The notes under the pieces were generated by a model that was given only the letters and a program-made list of their open reading frames with translations, was not told the DNA's origin and ran no database searches. Positions 26,806-36,178 of a stretch of 64,000 bases of DNA are shown here, piece after piece (within the stretch, counting starts at the first letter, position 1; every line of letters starts with the position of its first letter). Location: contig NZ_AFHI01000005.1 in NCBI RefSeq assembly GCF_000217935.1, positions 62,001 through 126,000 on the forward strand, written 5' to 3'. Origin of the DNA: Rheinheimera sp. A13L. Its GTDB lineage: Bacteria > Pseudomonadota > Gammaproteobacteria > Enterobacterales > Alteromonadaceae. A program made the translations under genes and the position numbers.

Positions 26806-28725
26806 TTAGAATGTTAATTTATTCATGAGTTCTGCAAGGTTTTTTAGCGCGTTATCTATCACCTTCTGTTGCAACTGGATATTTTCGATAATATTCAAAG
26901 GTGTTCTGGTATCTGTTTCCACGATGACGTGGGGGTTGACGGCTTTCAAATCGAACACGGCTGCTTCGATGTCAGCGGCTTTATTCTCAAGCTCACGTAC
27001 AAGCTTTTCCTGCTCCGTAATCTGTGCAGTAACAGCTTCCACTTTAGTTTTGTCTGTTTTGTCTTTTTTCATCCATTTGAGTTGTTCTTTCAGATCTACT
27101 ACAACGGCTTTTAACGTGGCCGCTTCATCTAACAATGGCTGCATTTCAGAACGGGCTTGAGCACGGCGAGCAGCAAAATCTATTGTCCAAGAATAACGAC
27201 TACCACCTTTTTCAGTACCATGATTTTGTAACATCCGTGCATAGCTTGGAAACGCCTTACCTGCGTTGCCTTCATCTGCTAACCAGTCTGCGGTGAGGAT
27301 GTTTGGTAATTGCGCATCAGCCAACACACTGCCGTCGGCATCAAAACCAAAGTGTGCAAGCGTCAATGGTGTTTTCTTACCAACTTTGACGTATGACAAA
27401 TCGTAGTACCAGATTTTCTCGGTTTTCTTACCTTTGGTAAAAAACAGCAAGTTTGTTTTGACACCTGCTCCTGCGGTTGAAAAAACCCCACCGGGTAAAC
27501 TGACAATGGCCCATAGGTCACATTCATCTACCAGTTTGCGTTTGGTTTCGACAAAAGCACTCTCGTTCGTACGGAATAACAGCCCTTCATCGAGTACGAT
27601 CGCACACGAGCCTTCAGGTGCCAGCTCAGCAAGAATATCCTGTACAAAAAGCACTTGCGTAGCACTGGTTTCAAAGGGGAAATTTTTCTGTGCATCTTTA
27701 CCTTCTTTACCACCAAAGGGTGGGTTGGTAAGAATCACATCAAACTGCTTAGGTGCCTGCTCAAAAAGTCCGGTGTAAGTGGCGCGGCGGGTCAATGAGT
27801 TGCCATGCCACAGATTAGGCTGATCGATGCCATGCAGTACTAAGTTCGCGAGAGCGATAGGGAAAACTAAGTTCTCTTTTTCACGACCAAAAAAGGTATC
27901 GTGCTTGAGCGTATCCAAATCGGTACTAGCCGGACTTTGACCTAATTGTCTGGCTATATGTTCATAAGCCACGGCCAGGAAGCCGCCGGTTCCACAGCAA
28001 GGGTCATACACAGTTTGGCCAAGTTGAGGTTGCACTGTGTGCACCATAGCTCGAATAACTTCCCGCGGCGTAAAAAACTGGCCGCCGTCGGAGTTTTTCT
28101 CTCCCATTTTTAACAGTAAATCTTCATACACTTGCGACAATGTAAAAAAGTGAGTGTCGTCAACGTGTTCAATATTTATCTCATGCACTTTGTCGAGAAT
28201 ATCACGCAGGTTGGCTTCACTATCGACGCGCACGCGTTCAACGGCGGTCATGGTACGTCCCATGATACGCTGCTTACGGCTGGCTCCAGGGTTCGGTAAC
28301 CCTGTTTGTGGGTCTGCATCTAAACTGTGTAAATGGGGTAGTAAGTCTTTATTGATAAATTCGAACAACTTACCATCGCCAGCCGCAAATAACTCCTGTC
28401 GTTTCCAGCCGAACGGTTTACCTTCCGCTGTTTTAGGGTGGTCAGGTTTATCAGAATATGGAGCTGCCCAATCCTGCCAGCGATAAGGGGGGGTTAATGC
28501 TGGCGTAAAGTCAGCTCCCAATACTTCAGCTTCTTCTCGAGATTTACTTTCTTGTGCATCCAAAATGCGTAAAAACAAAATCCAAGTGAGCTCAGGTACA
28601 TATTGCAAAGCACTGGAGCAATTAGAGCGGCGCATTATGTCACAGATGCTTTTTACAAAGCTGGAGAGCGATTGGGTAGAGGCGATAGCTTTGGGCTGCT
28701 TAGTTGTGTTTTTCGTTTTAGTCAT
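26806..28725 (-). CDS. hsdM: Type I restriction-modification methyltransferase subunit HsdM
   Basis: A 639-residue N6-adenine methyltransferase. An N-terminal HsdM_N helical domain (about 20–170) is followed by the Rossmann-fold domain with SAM motif DPCCGTGGFLAVAYEH and catalytic NPPFGG. A C-terminal Lys/Glu-rich coiled coil (about 545–600) should contact HsdS. With HsdS it forms the M2S methylase that protects host DNA. Its start overlaps the hsdS stop by 4 bases (ATGA), so translation is coupled. All motifs are intact. Confidence 0.95.
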   Translation of the reverse strand: MTKTKNTTKQPKAIASTQSLSSFVKSICDIMRRSNCSSALQYVPELTWILFLRILDAQESKSREEAEVLGADFTPALTPPYRWQDWAAPYSDKPDHPKTAEGKPFGWKRQELFAAGDGKLFEFINKDLLPHLHSLDADPQTGLPNPGASRKQRIMGRTMTAVERVRVDSEANLRDILDKVHEINIEHVDDTHFFTLSQVYEDLLLKMGEKNSDGGQFFTPREVIRAMVHTVQPQLGQTVYDPCCGTGGFLAVAYEHIARQLGQSPASTDLDTLKHDTFFGREKENLVFPIALANLVLHGIDQPNLWHGNSLTRRATYTGLFEQAPKQFDVILTNPPFGGKEGKDAQKNFPFETSATQVLFVQDILAELAPEGSCAIVLDEGLLFRTNESAFVETKRKLVDECDLWAIVSLPGGVFSTAGAGVKTNLLFFTKGKKTEKIWYYDLSYVKVGKKTPLTLAHFGFDADGSVLADAQLPNILTADWLADEGNAGKAFPSYARMLQNHGTEKGGSRYSWTIDFAARRAQARSEMQPLLDEAATLKAVVVDLKEQLKWMKKDKTDKTKVEAVTAQITEQEKLVRELENKAADIEAAVFDLKAVNPHVIVETDTRTPLNIIENIQLQQKVIDNALKNLAELMNKLTF

Positions 28726-29915
28726 GATTCATTCTTAAAGGCTTGGGCAAGGATTGCTTTGGGTAAAATCGTTAAGTCATTAATCTGTTTCTGCAAAGCT
28801 GAGACTAAATTTTGCCAAGTGTCAGTTATTTCTTTTAAACGTTTTGTTAGAACTTTCTGTTCATCAAGTCCCGGTAAGGGGAGCTCGATAGCTTCGACTT
28901 GCGATGGCGATATGTGAGGTACTCCAAGGCTTTGATCATGCCCGCTAATATTCGAAATAAACAAATCTGTTTGCAAAAATGCATATAGGTAATCTTTATC
29001 CAGCTTATCGGGGTCAACTATAAATCGCCCTACTCGCTGAACCAGCAAAGCTGGCAAATCATCGTTGCTAACACGAGCAACTTTGATTCCACTTGAAATT
29101 AATGGACGATCTAAACTTATCAGAACATCGTCAGAATCCAGTGCAAAGTTAGAAAATTTTGCTGCATCAATTTCGCTCAGAAAAACCGAATCATCCCAAT
29201 ACACTTTCCCAGGTAGAATATTCGCATTCCGCAATAGTCGGACGCCACTTGTTTTGAAAGTGTCGCTCTTAAAAGCGTATCCTGATTGAAGTTTTGCAGC
29301 GCTACAGATTGGTGACCAACTCTGAAGAGACGAAAACAAAGACTCTAGAGCTCGCTTTTTTAGTGCGGATGCATCTCTCATCTGTTCCTGCACCGCCTGT
29401 CGGGCTGTTTCCACTTCGGCAAGTTGCGCTTTCAGGCGAGCGGCGATTTGGCGCTGTTGAGGGAGTTCAAAATAAGGAATTTCTAAGTTTAGAATCTTGT
29501 CTTTATTAAGAAGAGCAGCGCCCATACTATTTTTTGTTGTATCAGTGCTTGCTGCAATGGGTAATACAAGAGATAGATATTCTAAGTCGATGCCAGCTGC
29601 TTTAGCTTCATCTGGATCAAAAGCAGCAATTGCCTCATTAGTATAAAGGTCTACTCCTGCGAAAGAAATCCTGCCAACTGTTAACTTGAAACTAAAAAGC
29701 AAGCTTCCTTTTTTAACTAGCTTGCAATTAGAGTTGCGAACACCTTCGGCAGAAATTGTTTCAGCAGTTTTTGTAATTATTGATTGCCCTTCCATGTCTC
29801 GGATTGATACCCACAAATTTGGGCCATCAAAATATGAAGGATTGCCTCGACTTGGCGTTCCTCCTATTTTAAAAGTCGAAAATAGTTCAGATACTTTCTT
29901 CATGGGTACATTCAT
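28722..29915 (-). CDS. hsdS: Type I restriction-modification specificity subunit HsdS
   Basis: A 397-residue specificity subunit with two target-recognition domains, each followed by a conserved helical spacer. The first half is a TRD ending in FELPQQRQIAARLKAQLAEV then ALKKRALESLF. The second TRD ends PLPGLDEQKVLTKRLKEITD then LPKAILAQAFKNES. The two TRDs differ, so the recognition site should be bipartite and asymmetric; it cannot be read from the sequence. The gene overlaps hsdR (4 bases) and hsdM (4 bases). Confidence 0.93.
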   Translation of the reverse strand: MNVPMKKVSELFSTFKIGGTPSRGNPSYFDGPNLWVSIRDMEGQSIITKTAETISAEGVRNSNCKLVKKGSLLFSFKLTVGRISFAGVDLYTNEAIAAFDPDEAKAAGIDLEYLSLVLPIAASTDTTKNSMGAALLNKDKILNLEIPYFELPQQRQIAARLKAQLAEVETARQAVQEQMRDASALKKRALESLFSSLQSWSPICSAAKLQSGYAFKSDTFKTSGVRLLRNANILPGKVYWDDSVFLSEIDAAKFSNFALDSDDVLISLDRPLISSGIKVARVSNDDLPALLVQRVGRFIVDPDKLDKDYLYAFLQTDLFISNISGHDQSLGVPHISPSQVEAIELPLPGLDEQKVLTKRLKEITDTWQNLVSALQKQINDLTILPKAILAQAFKNES

Positions 29916-32320
29916 ATTCCAAACAACCTTGACTTCGCATCATGCATAACTTGTACTGGTGCACCTAAAGCCCGAAGAGCATTTAAACCACCCGCCAATT
30001 TAATATCTGGTACTTCCCACAGGCTTGGACTTTCCAATGCATCAGTGCCGCCTTGGGCAAACTGGTGCCCAAGATTTTTCACTACAATAGCTGCTTTGCC
30101 ATCCATACCATCAAACCAACTTTGGTTGTGACTAATAAAGTGTGCGCCGCGTTCTGGGCGTTTAAGTGCACGAGCATGGTAACCATGGTGACCAAAAAAA
30201 TCATACAAATCAAAATCGTTCATTTGGTCTATTTCTCGGATCACTTCAGGGCTAAAGTTGTCGCCCAGCAAGTGAGCGATTAATTGGCGTCGCTTTTGGG
30301 TTTCAATCCATAGCGAACGGAATTCATTTAAGTTATGAGCTTCGTTCAAAACTCTTTGTATCACTTCCCGACGGTAATCATCCACTGGGATTGGAGTGTC
30401 ACGACCATCGCGGCGGCTCAGAATAAAGCGTCCTTGCGGATTGATAATGACGCTTTGTCCAGCGATTTCTGCTACAGCAGGTCCTTCATTTCCCCCGACA
30501 TCATCAGGGCCATTACCACCACTACCTTTACCACCAGAGCCTGGACGTGGTGGTTTAGTAATAAAATCTGTGCCGAACAGTTGTGTGACGTCGGTATAGT
30601 CATAAAGCCAGAACTTGAATTTTTGGGTTTCTTCATGGATGCGCGTACCGCGCCCGACCATCTGATAAAACTTGATTGGTGATTGTAAGTAGCGGAAAAA
30701 CACCACGGCGTTCAGGCGTTCAATATCTACACCAGCTTCTAACAAATCCACTGTACATGCGATAAAGGCGCGCTCGGCAGAGCCGCGCATAGGCTCAATC
30801 ATATCTGCGCCGTTATTGGGGCCACCCATACATTTAAATGCATAATGGTCTTTGGGCGATTTCCCTTGTTCTTTGCACCATCGCACATACAAATTGTTCA
30901 TATGTTGTACTACGCGGTCTGCGTGTATCTCGCGGTTGCAGAAAACTATCACTTTCTGTTCTGGGCCGCCATTTTCACACAGCAATTTGAACAAATCGGC
31001 ACACATTTTAGGCGTACGCAGTTCGATGAAGAGTTCATCATCGAAGTCTTTGTCGGTATATTCGTTTTTGGTCAGGTCTGCTTCGGTTAATAGTTTTCCC
31101 GTTTTGATATCCTTCACCCCCGCCTTAAGAATTTCCTCTTTGGTAAAGGTGGCTTTATCAATGCTAGCTTTACGTTTAACTATTTCGCATGCTGCAAGAT
31201 AGCCGTCTTCTTGTGCTTGGATCAGTGTGTATTCATAAACCGGCTCACCAAAATACTGGCGATTATTGGCAGTAATTTCGTGATCTTCTTTGCTTGTATG
31301 CTTAGATTCTTCTAGTTTACGCGGTGTTGCGGTTAGGCCTATATGAATTGCATTGGGATTGCGCTTTAGCACCTCAGACCAGCGCCCCCAAGCGGAGCGA
31401 TGGCATTCGTCGATAATAATCACGCTGAAAGCGTCTTCACCGTAGTGTTCGCTTAAAAAGCTTGCGAAACCGTTATCGTCATCCAAACCTAAAGTTTGAT
31501 AAGTAGCGATGTGGATGCGGGCGTTTGCTGCGGCATTACCACCTTTTTCAGTGTGTACGATGCGAGCATTATCACCAAAAGCAGCTTTGAGTTTGGTGTA
31601 TGCCTGCTCTCGTAACTCGTCGCGGTCACATAAAAACAGCGCAGGCTTGGGTAACTGACCGGCTTGGCTCATACGCCAGAGCAGGTTAGTTGCAATGACG
31701 GTTTTACCAGCACCGGTAGCGAGCGTGAGTAATACTCTAGGCGCGTTTCCTGCTTGTTGGTCGAGTAAGATTTTTTCAAAAGCAGCTCTGATAGCAGCAT
31801 CTTGATAATAGCGTGATTGTGACCAGGCTGGGCTGTCGGCCTGAAATAACATGGCTGCACCGGGTTTATTCAAATCGATACCAACATCTTTAGCATAACG
31901 CGCTGTTAAATCAGCATGAGGTGGAAAGTCTACGAATGGAAACGGGCCGTCTTGCAAGTTGCTGGTGCAATCAAACTCACCGTAGCGATGGCCATTAGTA
32001 GAAAATACATACTTCACATCAAAGCGTTTACAATCTGCATAACCCTTAGCCTGCTGCATGCCTTTAAGTGGGTCTTCACTTTCTTTTTTTGCTTCAAGAA
32101 CAGCAACGGGCAGTGCTTTGGGCATCTGGCCCACCTTTACGCAGAGTAAGTAGTCTGTGCGTCCTGGCCCCTTTCTACGCCGTCCTTTAGCGCCACTGGG
32201 TTCAACTGGAGCTGGCGTTAAAATAGTCTCAAGAGTTATGCGATCCTTGCTCACATAGCCTTTATCACGTAACACCGGATCAATTAAGTGATAGCGGGTA
32301 TCCGCTTCGTTCATGCTCAT
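29912..32320 (-). CDS. hsdR: Type I restriction endonuclease/translocase subunit HsdR (EcoEI-like)
   Basis: The 802-residue motor-nuclease has an N-terminal PD-(D/E)XK domain (PGRTDYLLCVKVG … VAVLEAKKES), a superfamily-2 helicase with Walker A LATGAGKTVIATNLL (about 200), DECHRS and QMVGRGTRIHEETQ, and a C-terminal EcoEI_R_C domain (MNDFDLYDFFGHHGYHARAL). It translocates DNA and cuts unmodified targets with HsdM and HsdS. Gene order R-S-M with 4-base overlaps marks one operon. ATG at 32320, with a second in-frame ATG two codons on, is the start. Confidence 0.95.
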   Translation of the reverse strand: MSMNEADTRYHLIDPVLRDKGYVSKDRITLETILTPAPVEPSGAKGRRRKGPGRTDYLLCVKVGQMPKALPVAVLEAKKESEDPLKGMQQAKGYADCKRFDVKYVFSTNGHRYGEFDCTSNLQDGPFPFVDFPPHADLTARYAKDVGIDLNKPGAAMLFQADSPAWSQSRYYQDAAIRAAFEKILLDQQAGNAPRVLLTLATGAGKTVIATNLLWRMSQAGQLPKPALFLCDRDELREQAYTKLKAAFGDNARIVHTEKGGNAAANARIHIATYQTLGLDDDNGFASFLSEHYGEDAFSVIIIDECHRSAWGRWSEVLKRNPNAIHIGLTATPRKLEESKHTSKEDHEITANNRQYFGEPVYEYTLIQAQEDGYLAACEIVKRKASIDKATFTKEEILKAGVKDIKTGKLLTEADLTKNEYTDKDFDDELFIELRTPKMCADLFKLLCENGGPEQKVIVFCNREIHADRVVQHMNNLYVRWCKEQGKSPKDHYAFKCMGGPNNGADMIEPMRGSAERAFIACTVDLLEAGVDIERLNAVVFFRYLQSPIKFYQMVGRGTRIHEETQKFKFWLYDYTDVTQLFGTDFITKPPRPGSGGKGSGGNGPDDVGGNEGPAVAEIAGQSVIINPQGRFILSRRDGRDTPIPVDDYRREVIQRVLNEAHNLNEFRSLWIETQKRRQLIAHLLGDNFSPEVIREIDQMNDFDLYDFFGHHGYHARALKRPERGAHFISHNQSWFDGMDGKAAIVVKNLGHQFAQGGTDALESPSLWEVPDIKLAGGLNALRALGAPVQVMHDAKSRLFGI

Positions 32321-32416
32321 ATTTCTATATCCCTACTTCTAACGTGCCCAATACGCGATAAAGGCAATGCGATACTCTGAAGTAACTTACCAGCTTACTA
32401 GAAGGAAAAATACCCA

Positions 32417-32453
32417 AAAATCTAACAAACTATGCCATAGTTTGTTAGATTTT
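32417..32453. promoter_or_regulatory. 37-bp perfect palindrome upstream of hsdR
   Basis: Two 18-base arms, aaaatctaacaaactatg and catagtttgttagatttt, are separated by a single base. It lies about 95 bases upstream of the hsdR start. It could be an operator of the restriction operon or a hairpin terminator of a lost upstream gene. Confidence 0.7.
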
Positions 32454-32970
32454 ACCTTGTCCAGAGATAACGACTAAGTTTCTATATTTCAATTGTTTTT
32501 CAAGGAAATAGTTTAAATAAAGCGAGACTTACGCTACTACCATTAGTTTCTAACAAAATATGGTCAGGATCTCAATTTGACTATTAGACAATTCGCAACG
32601 CTCTCGCGGCAAATCAGTCCGTTTAAGAGTATATAAGTATGGAATCTCTCTCTGTTCTTGAATTTCTTGAAACTCGAAAAAGTTGGCCACTCCATTCCGA
32701 CAAGACCAGAACTGAAAGTAGTGGATTAAAAATAAAGTTTATTCATCAATCCAATATCGAAAGCGAAATGGTGTCGAGCGTATGCAAGTTATTTCAAGCA
32801 ATGCGAGCTAAAAACCTTACAAAAAAGAACCGTGTATGGACCGGATGTGTCACCAAACGGAATTTGAAAGGTCAAAATTGAAGAGGGTGTTTTCAAGCAA
32901 CTAGATAGGAACACTCAACAGAACCAATATCATAAGCAGTATGTAAAAATAGAAATGAAGTTTAAAACAT
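32454..32970. other. AT-rich end of the island, no confirmed gene
   Basis: About 515 bases with only one open frame (32639–32881, plus, 80 codons, ends GCVTKRNLKGQN). It has no clear ribosome site or recognisable motif and is probably the remnant of a mobile-element gene. The rest shows nothing I can name. Confidence 0.4.
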
Positions 32971-33057
32971 TGGTGCCTAGGGTCGGACTCGAACCGACAC
33001 GGAGTTTCCCCCGGCGGATTTTGAATCCGCTGCGTCTACCGATTTCGCCACCCAGGC
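32971..33057 (-). tRNA. tRNA-Leu(CAA)
   Basis: An 87-nt cloverleaf on the minus strand starts GCCTGGGTGGCGAAATCGGT, has the long variable arm typical of Leu/Ser tRNAs, an anticodon loop TTCAAAA (anticodon CAA), a T-loop TTCGAGT and an encoded CCA. The acceptor pair 5:68 is a G·U wobble. The same type (leuX) is a common integration site for genomic islands in Gammaproteobacteria, and the island here starts at its 3' end. Confidence 0.97.
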
Positions 33058-33229
33058 ATTGAGGGTCGTACAGAAGTAAACGCTTGCATTATACAAAGCG
33101 AATGGCGCGGCGCAAGCAAAAGTTTCAGTTGGCTGTCTGGTTGCGCGTTTTTGCAGCAGTTTCGGAAAAACTAAGCTGCGTGATACACTTAGCGCCATTC
33201 ATCGAATCAATAAAAGTCAGGACACACTG

Positions 33230-33727
33230 ATGTATCACGAATCTCCAAAGGCGGGTTTGTTCCGCCGTTTAGCTGCCATTCTTTATGACGTGCTGATTTT
33301 AGCGGCGCTCTGGATGCTGGCTATGGGTCTGGCGCTGCTGCTTGTAACTATTCTGGATAAGCTGGGTCTGGTTTCGCTGGCGGCTTATCAGGATCAGGCC
33401 GATTTTATTCAGAAACATTCCATTTGGTTCCAACTGTATTCGCTGTTGGTTTTTATCTGGTTTTATGTTTATTTCTGGGTGAAAGCTGGTCAAACCCTGG
33501 GCATGCGGGCCTGGCGTATTTTGCTGATACAGCCCGATGGTTCGCCCATTACGCTAAAACAAGGGCTACTGCGTTTAGTGGTGTCTTTGTTAGGTCTGGG
33601 GAATTTATGGTTGTGGATCCGTTGGGGTCAGGGTTTGGCGTTGCAGGATCAAATCACCAACACCATGGTAGTCAAGCTGACCAAAGATGAAAGCAAAGAG
33701 CTGAATGTGCATCGTAAAGCGGGCTAA
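33230..33727 (+). CDS. RDD-family membrane protein
   Basis: This 165-residue protein starts with the family signature (AGLFRRLAAILYDVLILAAL, including R-L-x-x-x-x-x-D), has two or three further membrane segments and the conserved GQTLGMRAWRILLIQPDG. RDD proteins are inner-membrane proteins of largely unknown role; some act as Na+/H+ exchangers. It lies beside lptG in a convergent arrangement that is common in alteromonads. ATG at 33230 follows AGTCAGGA. Confidence 0.85.
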   Translation: MYHESPKAGLFRRLAAILYDVLILAALWMLAMGLALLLVTILDKLGLVSLAAYQDQADFIQKHSIWFQLYSLLVFIWFYVYFWVKAGQTLGMRAWRILLIQPDGSPITLKQGLLRLVVSLLGLGNLWLWIRWGQGLALQDQITNTMVVKLTKDESKELNVHRKAG

Positions 33728-33751
33728 ACTGGTAGTAAAACAGCAGATAGC

Positions 33752-33780
33752 AAAAAGGCAGAAATCAATTCTGCCTTTTT
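33752..33780. terminator. Bidirectional terminator
   Basis: Arms aaaaaggcagaa / ttctgccttttt with a 5-base loop give A-tract/T-tract flanks on both strands. It serves the RDD gene and lptG. Confidence 0.9.
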
Positions 33781-33808
33781 TATATCCGCCACTCTAGCAA
33801 CGGCGTTG

Positions 33809-34873
33809 CTATTTCTTCTGCAATAAATACATCGCCAGAGCTATAAACAAGCTGGAAGGCAATACGGCCCCGAGGACAGGAGGCAACTGGTACACCAAAG
33901 CCACAGGCCCAAACACCTGATCACTCATATAGAAGACAAAACCTGTCAGAATACCCATCAGAATACGGGCCGCCATGGTGACGCTGCGCAGTGGTCCAAA
34001 AATAAAAGACAAAGCCACCAGCAACATAGCAATAATAGTTAAAGGCTGGGTGGCCTTGCGCCAGAATGCCAGCTCAAACTTGCTGCTGTCTTGCTGGTTG
34101 CTGTCCAGATAGTCGATGTAGTCTGTTAAGCCTTTGAGCGATAATAGCTCGGGTTTAATAGACACTACGCCCAGCTTATCCGGCGTTAAGGTAGAACGCC
34201 AACGCTGTTCCTGCCACTGGTGTTTCTCTACTCTGTCGTCACGAAAATGTAAACGGCTGACATCAGATAAACGCCAGGCATTGCTGATAAAGACTGCGGT
34301 TTTGGCGCTGACAATGGCCTGCAATTTTAAGTCGGTATCAAACTCGTAAATGGTTAAATCGGTTAAGTTACCAAAGTCATCCACCTGTTTGATATTGATA
34401 AAATGATCACCATCTTTGGCCCAGACGCCCTGCCTTGCCGAAATTAAATCACCGCCTGAAATGGCTTTAGTTCGCAGTTCACGGGCCGTTTTTTCAGCCA
34501 CTGGCGCACCAAACTCAGCCACCAGCATCACAATCAGCATCATCAGCAAGGAGGTTTTCATCACTGAACCTATGATATTAAGCCGCGACAAACCCGCAGC
34601 CTGCATCACCACCAGCTCGCTATTGCTCGCCAGCATGCCCAGCCCTACTAAACCGCCTATTAAAGCCGCCATAGGGAAAAACAAAATTAAATCGCCAGGT
34701 ACGCTGAACAAGGTAAATAAACCAGCGGATAACATGTCGTAATCACCGCGGCCAACTAAACGTAACTGATCAATAAACCTGAACATGCCGGATAAAATCA
34801 TCAGCACAGTCACAGTCATCAGCACTGTGGTTAATATGGTGCGGCCTATATACAGGTCGAGTATCTTAAACAT
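33809..34873 (-). CDS. lptG: LPS export permease LptG
   Basis: A 354-residue permease of the LptBFG ABC transporter that pulls lipopolysaccharide from the inner membrane into the LptC-A-D bridge. It has six membrane segments, three at each end, around a periplasmic beta-jellyroll (about 130–255). The start LDLYIGRTILTTVLMTVTVL and ELVVMQAAGLSRLNIIGSVM are typical. Its start overlaps the end of lptF by 8 bases. Length is normal. Confidence 0.95.
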   Translation of the reverse strand: MFKILDLYIGRTILTTVLMTVTVLMILSGMFRFIDQLRLVGRGDYDMLSAGLFTLFSVPGDLILFFPMAALIGGLVGLGMLASNSELVVMQAAGLSRLNIIGSVMKTSLLMMLIVMLVAEFGAPVAEKTARELRTKAISGGDLISARQGVWAKDGDHFINIKQVDDFGNLTDLTIYEFDTDLKLQAIVSAKTAVFISNAWRLSDVSRLHFRDDRVEKHQWQEQRWRSTLTPDKLGVVSIKPELLSLKGLTDYIDYLDSNQQDSSKFELAFWRKATQPLTIIAMLLVALSFIFGPLRSVTMAARILMGILTGFVFYMSDQVFGPVALVYQLPPVLGAVLPSSLFIALAMYLLQKK

Positions 34874-35975
34874 GAGAAGAGCGCCCTGTGATTAATGCTT
34901 TTAGCTTTTGGCCTGCAGTGCGGTGTTTCACCAACAGCACAATACCGAAGGTCAGGCCAAGCGCGTGGATCCACCACATACCTAATTGCTCTGGAATTTT
35001 GCCGTCCTCTATAGCTGAGCGGCTGGCAATCAGCAAAATGTAATACAGCAGGTATAAGGCCAAGGCTGGTAATAAGCGGCCAAACTTGCCCTGGCGTGGG
35101 TTTACTTTGCTCAGCGGCACTGCAATCAGCATTAAAATAGGAATAGAAAGTGGTATAGCTATACGCCAGTGCCATTCAGCAGCGGCTTCAGGCCCTGTTT
35201 GGTTGCGCAGTTCAGCCGTGGGTAAACTGGATAACTTACGGCGTTTTTGTTCCACTTGTTGTTCACGAATTTGAATTTGATATTGACCAAATTCCACCAC
35301 TTCATAACCAGGAGAACGGGTTTCACCGGCATAACGGCGGCCATTGTTTAACTCCAGCAACTGAGCACCGCTGGCATCTTCTTTCACGTAACCAGATTGC
35401 GCATACACAATAGAGGTTTGACCGCCTGGCTCTGAAGAGGTCTGGGCTAAAAACACCCTTTCCAGCTCTCCGCCATCACGGCTGATGTCATGCACAAAAA
35501 CCACGGCTTTTTCATTGGACGTTTGCTGGAAACGCCCTGGAATTAAGCTGCTAAGGCCCGAATCGGCTTCGGCCTGTTCTAAAATCTGGTATTCACGTTC
35601 GGTCGACCAGGGGCTTAAATACAAAGTGACAAAACCTGCCCCAAGCGCCATCACTACAGATAACATCAGGGTTAAGCGGGTGACATACCATTCGCTGATG
35701 CCGGTGGCATGTAATACCGTCATTTCGCTGTCGGCGTAAATGCGGCCATAAGCTATTAAAACGCCCAAAAAAGCGCTTAAAGGAATAATAATCACCGCCA
35801 GTTGTGGCAGTTTTAATGCCAGAACAGTCAGCACCAACTGACCAGGAATATCACCGTCTGATGCGTCTGCCAGAATTTTCACAAAGCGCTGGCTCATGAT
35901 AATAGTGATCAGGATCAGGAAGACCGCCAATTGGGATTTAAACACTTCACCAATCAGATAACGAAAAACAATCAA
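34866..35975 (-). CDS. lptF: LPS export permease LptF
   Basis: The partner permease of LptG (369 residues). Same six-segment plan: IVFRYLIGEVFKSQLAVFLI at the start, SEMTVLHATGISEWYVTRLT as the coupling region, and a periplasmic domain (about 125–265). The C-terminal segments contain HWRIAIPLSIPILMLIAVPL and KVNPRQGKFGRLLPA. It is the first gene of lptFG and is divergent from pepA, a widely conserved arrangement. Confidence 0.95.
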   Translation of the reverse strand: MIVFRYLIGEVFKSQLAVFLILITIIMSQRFVKILADASDGDIPGQLVLTVLALKLPQLAVIIIPLSAFLGVLIAYGRIYADSEMTVLHATGISEWYVTRLTLMLSVVMALGAGFVTLYLSPWSTEREYQILEQAEADSGLSSLIPGRFQQTSNEKAVVFVHDISRDGGELERVFLAQTSSEPGGQTSIVYAQSGYVKEDASGAQLLELNNGRRYAGETRSPGYEVVEFGQYQIQIREQQVEQKRRKLSSLPTAELRNQTGPEAAAEWHWRIAIPLSIPILMLIAVPLSKVNPRQGKFGRLLPALALYLLYYILLIASRSAIEDGKIPEQLGMWWIHALGLTFGIVLLVKHRTAGQKLKALITGRSSHV

Positions 35976-36178
35976 AAATGCCCCCTAAAACCTGTCTTTT
36001 TGCTGGAACCCTGACGATTTTTAAGTAAACTGGATGTTTACAGCAATTATTATTGACTAAAGTGGCGATAAATCCGAGCTTTTTTGTAAAGCCGGACAAA
36101 ATATCATCACACAGAAGACCACTGTACCACCGAACTAACTTGGTATAGTGGCCGAAAGTCTTAGAATCAGGAGTGAGC

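Larger units (their letters stand above)
23750..32990. mobile_element. tRNA-Leu-associated defence island, integrase lost
   Basis: About 9.2 kb bounded by the tRNA-Leu(CAA) 3' end and its degenerate direct repeat. All six genes are on the minus strand and all relate to DNA defence or toxin-like functions: DUF4411 PIN protein, ImmA/IrrE HTH protease, a PD-(D/E)XK protein and hsdMSR. The region is AT-rich near its ends. No integrase, excisionase or transposase is visible, so the island is either decayed or was moved by another element. Confidence 0.6.

Noticed and set aside
32639-32881. 80-codon open frame (plus) in the AT-rich island end
   Set aside because: No start signals or family resemblance; listed only inside the gene-poor region.
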